NCBI GenBank assembly: GCA_003243865.1
Contig: QHBQ01000074.1
Coordinates: 1 to 8,374 of the forward strand
Reading direction: 5' to 3'
DNA: 8,374 nt
Source of the DNA: Candidatus Chloroheliales bacterium
GTDB taxonomy: Bacteria > Chloroflexota > Chloroflexia > QHBQ01
The position numbers and the translations under genes were made by a program. The stretch's first letter is position 1. Every line of letters begins with the position of its first letter. The notes under the pieces are model-generated. The model made no database searches. It was given only the letters and a program-made list of their open reading frames with translations, and had not been told where the DNA came from. Of the stretch, positions 5,776 through 8,374 are shown in pieces.

Positions 5776-6038
5776 CGCCGCTTGGCCTCCGCCATTGCGT
5801 CAATCGCGGCGAACACGCGCCGCCGCGACTCTTCGAGCGAGTGGGCAGTTGCCTCTCCTGCATCGGCCATGCGGATATGATCAGCCGGGGTTAGTTCGGC
5901 GGGGGCTTGCCGGCGAGCAATGCGCCGCTTGGCAATCTGCTCGCCAGCTTGGGCAAGGAAGGTTGCTACATCCTGCTCGCCGCGGGCCTCATCAATCAGG
6001 GCGCGGGTTTCGTCGCGCAGTTCAACTATCACGGTCAT
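5772..6038 (-). CDS. Antitoxin of a RelE/ParE-type toxin-antitoxin pair
   Basis: This 88-residue protein (MTVIVELRDETRALIDEARG, then EQDVATFLAQAGEQIAKRRI) has a short beta strand followed by two helices in the first 45 residues, as in ribbon-helix-helix DNA-binding antitoxins. A charged, helical C-terminus (LEESRRRVFAAIDAMAEAKR) would wrap the toxin. The ATG at 6038 has GAGGAG nine bases upstream. The stop overlaps the toxin ATG by four bases, the usual antitoxin-first operon. The frame is intact while the toxin gene is frameshifted. The family assignment comes from the partner and fold pattern, not from a strong motif. Confidence 0.75.
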   Translation of the reverse strand: MTVIVELRDETRALIDEARGEQDVATFLAQAGEQIAKRRIARRQAPAELTPADHIRMADAGEATAHSLEESRRRVFAAIDAMAEAKRR

Positions 6039-6042
6039 GGTA

Positions 6043-6054
6043 AGAGGCTCCTCT
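6043..6054. promoter_or_regulatory. Short palindrome over the antitoxin ribosome binding site
   Basis: AGAGG and CCTCT flank a 2-bp centre just upstream of the antitoxin ATG and include its Shine-Dalgarno. It could be an autoregulatory operator or simply a coincidence of a purine-rich SD; the arms are only 5 bp. Confidence 0.3.
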
Positions 6055-6058
6055 CTGG

Positions 6059-7084
6059 TTAGCTAATGCCAGCGTCGGCGGCCACCGCATCCGCGTAGGG
6101 GTTATCTTCGCTGGCAAGCTGCTGCAAATACTTCGAGGTGGTAGACAAGCTGCTATGGCCCAGCTTGGCTTGAATGAAGCTCACCGCCGCGCCCTTGCGC
6201 TCAAGCTGGTGGGCGTAGGTGTGCCGTAGGCTGTGAACCTTGCTTACCTTTAGCCGCCGCTCACACATATCGGCGATTGCCTGAGCGGTAAAGCGGCGCG
6301 GCGCATCATCGGGAGCGAACCAGCGAGCGAGTGATACCCACACCGGCGCGTCAGCTTCCATGGTTGGGGCGGGCCGCATTGCCAGCCAGTACAGTAGCGC
6401 ACCTGCCACCGGCGCGGCCAGCTTGTCGCGCATTACCTTGCCGCCCTTACAGTGCCGCCAGATCAGCGTTACCGCGCCGCCTTCATTCAGCATGTCGCCC
6501 ATAGACAGGTTAGCAAGCTCACTTACTCTGCGCCCAGTGGTATAGGCAACCGCGAGCAGACTGTAATCACGTGCGCCGATTAGCGTGCTGCGATCTATCT
6601 TGGCAAGCTGCTGCTTGACTTCATCGGCGGGGAGCGGGCGGGCGTTGGCGTAGGCTTGCACGCGGCGCTGCTTGACGCGTTCACAAGGGTTGAACGTAGC
6701 TGCCTCATTTCTAATCGCGTAGGTGTAGAAGCTGCTAAGGATCGCGCGGCGCTGATTGTGAGTGTTCTCCGTCGGTTCATGACCGCGAGCAGGCCGCCCA
6801 CACCAGGCTTGCACCGCATATTGTAGCGTAGCGGGCGGCGCGTCCACTAGGTCATATCCCATGATTTGCAATGCCTGCTGGAAGCCTCTAAGCTCATCGG
6901 CATAAGCGCGGCGGGTACGCTCGCTGCCAGACAGCCCATACTTTTCTTTAAGCCAACCGGCAATCGCCAGCGCCAGGCCGCCGCGCTGCTCGCCGGTTGC
7001 CAAAGTCGCCGCGCCGGTGTACACCTCAAGCGCTTGTTCTGCCACTTTGCTCATCCCTTCTGCTACCGCGTGTAGAAGATACAT
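6059..7084 (-). CDS. Tyrosine recombinase (phage/island integrase)
   Basis: This 341-residue site-specific recombinase has an N-terminal SAM-like core-binding domain (about residues 35-145: ERTRRAYADELRGFQQALQ, NQRRAILSSFYTYAIRNEAA) and a catalytic domain with the full set of residues: Arg186 in TTGRRVSEL, Lys in HCKGGK (213-216), His284 and Arg287 in VHSLRHTYA, His310 in KLGHSS and nucleophile Tyr319 in TTSKYLQQL. The layout is closest to XerC/D-like and integron-like recombinases, without an evident long arm-binding N-terminus. The ATG at 7084 lies inside an inverted repeat and has no Shine-Dalgarno. ATG 7054 (MSKVAEQALEVYTG) is an alternative, but its AGAAGGG abuts the codon. It lies beside a toxin-antitoxin pair and repeat-rich DNA, as in integrative islands. 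It ends 20 bp before the antitoxin start and may be co-transcribed with it. Confidence 0.92.
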   Translation of the reverse strand: MYLLHAVAEGMSKVAEQALEVYTGAATLATGEQRGGLALAIAGWLKEKYGLSGSERTRRAYADELRGFQQALQIMGYDLVDAPPATLQYAVQAWCGRPARGHEPTENTHNQRRAILSSFYTYAIRNEAATFNPCERVKQRRVQAYANARPLPADEVKQQLAKIDRSTLIGARDYSLLAVAYTTGRRVSELANLSMGDMLNEGGAVTLIWRHCKGGKVMRDKLAAPVAGALLYWLAMRPAPTMEADAPVWVSLARWFAPDDAPRRFTAQAIADMCERRLKVSKVHSLRHTYAHQLERKGAAVSFIQAKLGHSSLSTTSKYLQQLASEDNPYADAVAADAGIS

Positions 7085-7103
7085 CTAAGGTAGGTTAGAT
7101 GTA
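7080..7103. repeat. 24-bp perfect inverted repeat at the integrase start (dif-like core or operator)
   Basis: Arms TACATCTAA and TTAGATGTA match over 9 bp around a 6-bp spacer, GGTAGG. The TAA-N6-TTA centre and 6-bp spacer are the layout of XerC/D (dif-type) core sites. It also covers the predicted transcription start and first ATG of the integrase gene, so an operator is an equal possibility. Confidence 0.65.
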
Positions 7104-7132
7104 GTTTAGCACTTTCACGGCGCTGCTGTCAA
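7103..7132 (-). promoter_or_regulatory. Promoter of the integrase gene
   Basis: The minus strand has a perfect TTGACA (7132-7127), an 18-bp spacer and TAAACT (7108-7103, four of six consensus bases). The expected start, near 7096, falls inside the 24-bp inverted repeat. The -10 match is modest. Confidence 0.5.
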
Positions 7133-7159
7133 GGGCGGGCTGGGGGCGGGGCAGCAGAC

Positions 7160-7387
7160 AAAATGCAACTTATAGACAATACAACACCGGCGGGGGAGGC
7201 CGCTGCATGTGCCTAAAATGGTACTTATAGGAGTTGGTACAAAACAGGCATGAAAACTGGACTTATAGCAAACTTGACAGCCGCCATATGACTCGTAGAA
7301 CGGCGCGAGCGATTGGTTTCATGTTGGTGGGCAATCGCCAGCCCTGGGGCATCCTGGCGGCTCATAGGCGCAAAACTTTACTTATAG
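7160..7387 (+). repeat. Four direct repeats AAAA-N4-ACTTATAG (iteron/arm-site-like)
   Basis: Copies lie at 7160-7175, 7215-7230, 7253-7268 and 7372-7387, all in the same orientation and with all twelve fixed positions identical. The last two are more alike and continue into CAAACTTGACA and CAAACTTTACA. Start-to-start spacings are 55, 38 and 119 bp. Between copies three and four is a 7-bp inverted repeat (GCGATTG 7309-7315, CAATCGC 7332-7338). No convincing gene covers this stretch. Repeated, oriented sites beside a recombinase could be accessory protein-binding sites or replication iterons. Confidence 0.7.
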
Positions 7388-7449
7388 CAAACTTTACAAA
7401 GCGAAGGGCCTACACACGCGGAGCGTAGGCAGGGGCGATTATACCATAA

Positions 7450-7479
7450 TTTGGCAACCTAGTTGGCAAGGTTGCCAAA
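7450..7479. repeat. 10-bp inverted repeat with reiterated TTGGCA
   Basis: TTTGGCAACC (7450-7459) and GGTTGCCAAA (7470-7479) are perfect complements around a 10-nt centre. TTGGCAA is repeated inside the centre (7463-7469), and TTGGCAC follows at 7491-7497. No T-tract follows, so a terminator is unlikely; a dimeric protein-binding site is more likely. Confidence 0.6.
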
Positions 7480-7650
7480 CTCGTACTCACTTGGCACACT
7501 TTAGCCCTTTTGCAGGCACGATCGGGCGAGCAGAAAAGTACGAAAACCGCCTATTTTCAGCAGTTTTGGTACATATTTGACATATATCAACCGCTGGAAC
7601 GGCTCAGGAGCAGCCAGCCGCCGCGCTCAATAGGCACGCTGATTGAGCAG

Positions 7651-7750
7651 TTAGCCTCAAGTGATTACACAAAATGAAACACTTACGCACGGCGATGAAA
7701 CAATTAGCCTCAACTCATTTAACAAAACTGGATAAATTAGACGGCGCTGG
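7651..7750. repeat. Imperfect 53-bp direct duplication
   Basis: TTAGCCTCAA occurs at 7651 and 7704. Both copies carry ATT four bases further on, ACAAAA at offset 18 and ACGGCG at offset 37-38; other positions have diverged. It looks like an old tandem duplication or two occurrences of a longer binding motif. Confidence 0.5.
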
Positions 7751-7768
7751 TAGGCTCGTCCTGCCTGC

Positions 7769-7960
7769 TCACTCGCCGGCCACCTTCACCGCCTCTGCAT
7801 CGAGGGTTAGCAGCGCGTCTGTCACTTCTGCAGGCAAGCCTACCCCTGCAGTCAAGCCCGCTCGCTCGATAATCAGGCGAACAGCTTGCAGGAGCGTGGC
7901 TGCGTCTGCTGGCTTCCGCTGGGGGTTGGCTGGCGGCTTGCGGTGCGAACGAGTAGCCAT
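7769..7960 (-). CDS. Small protein of unknown function downstream of merA
   Basis: The product is 63 residues. The N-terminus is basic (MATRSHRKPPANPQRKPADA) and is followed by an amphipathic, Ala/Leu-rich part (ATLLQAVRLIIERAGLTAG, then LPAEVTDALLTLDAEAVKVA) likely to form helices. I do not recognise a family; there is no cysteine, signal peptide or membrane helix. What supports a real gene is the start: AGGAG lies eight bases before the ATG, with 33 bp to the merA stop on the same strand, so it is probably the last gene of the mercury operon. The plus-strand frame across it is a shadow. It could be a small nucleic-acid-binding protein given the basic head, but that is a guess. Confidence 0.55.
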   Translation of the reverse strand: MATRSHRKPPANPQRKPADAATLLQAVRLIIERAGLTAGVGLPAEVTDALLTLDAEAVKVAGE

Positions 7961-7978
7961 GAGTAATCTCCTGTTCCG

Positions 7979-7997
7979 GTGATGAAGAAATCATCAC
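7979..7997. repeat. 6-bp inverted repeat over the merA stop codon
   Basis: GTGATG (7979-7984) and CATCAC (7992-7997) flank seven bases and include the merA stop. No U-tract follows on the minus strand, so it is not a classic terminator; an mRNA hairpin between merA and the small gene is possible. Confidence 0.35.
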
Positions 7998-8374
7998 TCT
8001 GCGCAGCAACTTAGCTTGCTGACATCTTTGGTGAAGGACAAGGCCGCCAGCTTGTGCACTTCACTCATGCTGGGGTAGACGTGGATGAGGTCAACGAAGT
8101 CATCTACCCTGGCCCCGAAGTGCATTGCCATCGCCGCCTCGTGGATTAGTTCCGATGCGCCTGGCGCGACCAGGTGAACGCCGACTACTCTACCCGTGTC
8201 AGCATCAGCTACCATCTTAATCACGCCTCTGGTGTCGCGGATTGCCTGCGCCCGCGGCACCAGCTCAAGCTCAACCGCGTGGCAACTGCACGGGATGCCC
8301 TGGGCGATAGCTTCATCTTCGGTGAGGCCGACCACCGCAATCTGCGGGTCGGTGAAGATAGCGCGGGGGATAAC
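7994..8374 (-). CDS. merA: Mercuric reductase, C-terminal part (5' end outside window)
   Basis: The frame is open to the window edge (IPRAIFTDPQIAVVGLTEDEA...), giving the last 126 residues: the dimerisation domain of the pyridine nucleotide-disulphide oxidoreductases. Two features make it MerA and not lipoamide dehydrogenase. The C-terminus is KLSCCAE, the vicinal cysteine pair that hands Hg2+ to the active site of the partner subunit (usually LSCCAG). Also, the conserved His-Pro of lipoamide dehydrogenase is Tyr-Pro (HVYPSMSEVHKLAALSFTKD), matching the mercury-binding tyrosine of MerA (PYLTMVEGLKLAAQTF in known enzymes). MerA reduces Hg2+ to Hg0 with NADPH and FAD in the cytoplasm. Its regulator, transporter and N-terminal domains would lie outside the window. 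Confidence 0.88.
   Translation of the reverse strand, partial: VIPRAIFTDPQIAVVGLTEDEAIAQGIPCSCHAVELELVPRAQAIRDTRGVIKMVADADTGRVVGVHLVAPGASELIHEAAMAMHFGARVDDFVDLIHVYPSMSEVHKLAALSFTKDVSKLSCCAE

Larger units (their letters stand above)
7109..7768. other. Gene-free, repeat-rich region beside the integrase
   Basis: About 660 bp between the integrase and the 63-codon gene hold no open frame with protein-like features or a usable start. Frames at 7234-7428 and 7674-7982 on the plus strand are short, cross the repeats and lack good start signals. The region contains the four ACTTATAG repeats, the 10-bp palindrome at 7450-7479 and the 53-bp-period duplication at 7651-7750. It is locally A+T-rich between 7440 and 7740. 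I see no tRNA. Confidence 0.6.

Noticed and set aside
6866..7075. 69-codon plus-strand frame
   Set aside because: It is antisense to the N-terminus of the integrase, with no support of its own.
5482..7162. 11-bp match CAGCAGACAAA at 5482 and 7152 as attachment-site repeats
   Set aside because: Several 11-bp matches are expected by chance in 8.4 kb, and neither copy marks a clear boundary.
7160..7387. ACTTATAG repeats as a CRISPR array
   Set aside because: The repeats are too short, the spacing is irregular (55, 38 and 119 bp) and there are no cas genes.
7674..7982. 102-codon plus-strand frame
   Set aside because: It crosses the 53-bp duplication, lacks a Shine-Dalgarno and runs antisense to the better-supported 63-codon gene.

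Overview
The window is bacterial. The moderately high G+C, the TTG/GTG starts, an Lgt with a long hydrophilic tail and a redoxin of a type I associate with filamentous Chloroflexota make that phylum my best guess. This is an impression from protein style, not a database result. There are no rRNA or tRNA genes and no CRISPR array.

Left part (1-2678), ordinary chromosome: the 3' part of a VIT1/CCC1-type iron/manganese transporter gene (1-609), then lgt (prolipoprotein diacylglyceryl transferase, 740-1720, TTG start with a good Shine-Dalgarno). Converging on lgt is the 3' half of an ABC exporter gene (1736-2671). It keeps the whole ATPase domain but has lost its membrane domain.

Middle (2679-4961), nested mobile DNA on the minus strand: an IS200/IS605-family element with tnpA (HUH/Y1 transposase), an overlapping tnpB and both subterminal bulged hairpins. 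The tnpB gene is split by a 623-bp insert (about 2884-3506) that carries an HNH endonuclease gene with its own promoter and Shine-Dalgarno. Removing the insert rejoins TnpB exactly at its conserved ...VN|PAYTSQTC... segment, giving 366 residues. The arrangement is therefore an endonuclease gene inside an RNA-guided nuclease gene, inside an IS, at the edge of a truncated ABC gene.

Right part (4962-8374), accessory DNA, all coding on the minus strand: a broken redoxin gene that ends at the IS, a RelE/ParE-type toxin gene with a frameshift beside an intact antitoxin gene (ATGA overlap), a tyrosine recombinase gene with a TTGACA promoter and a 24-bp inverted repeat at its start, a 660-bp gene-free region full of repeats, a 63-codon gene of unknown function, and the 3' end of a mercuric reductase gene (merA) running off the window.

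The IS separates two unrelated broken genes (ABC exporter and redoxin), so the window looks like a recombination junction between a core segment and a mercury-resistance/toxin-antitoxin/integrase island. The items most worth a second look are the HNH cassette in tnpB, and the cluster beside the integrase: the dif-like inverted repeat, four AAAA-N4-ACTTATAG repeats, a 10-bp palindrome and an imperfect 53-bp duplication.
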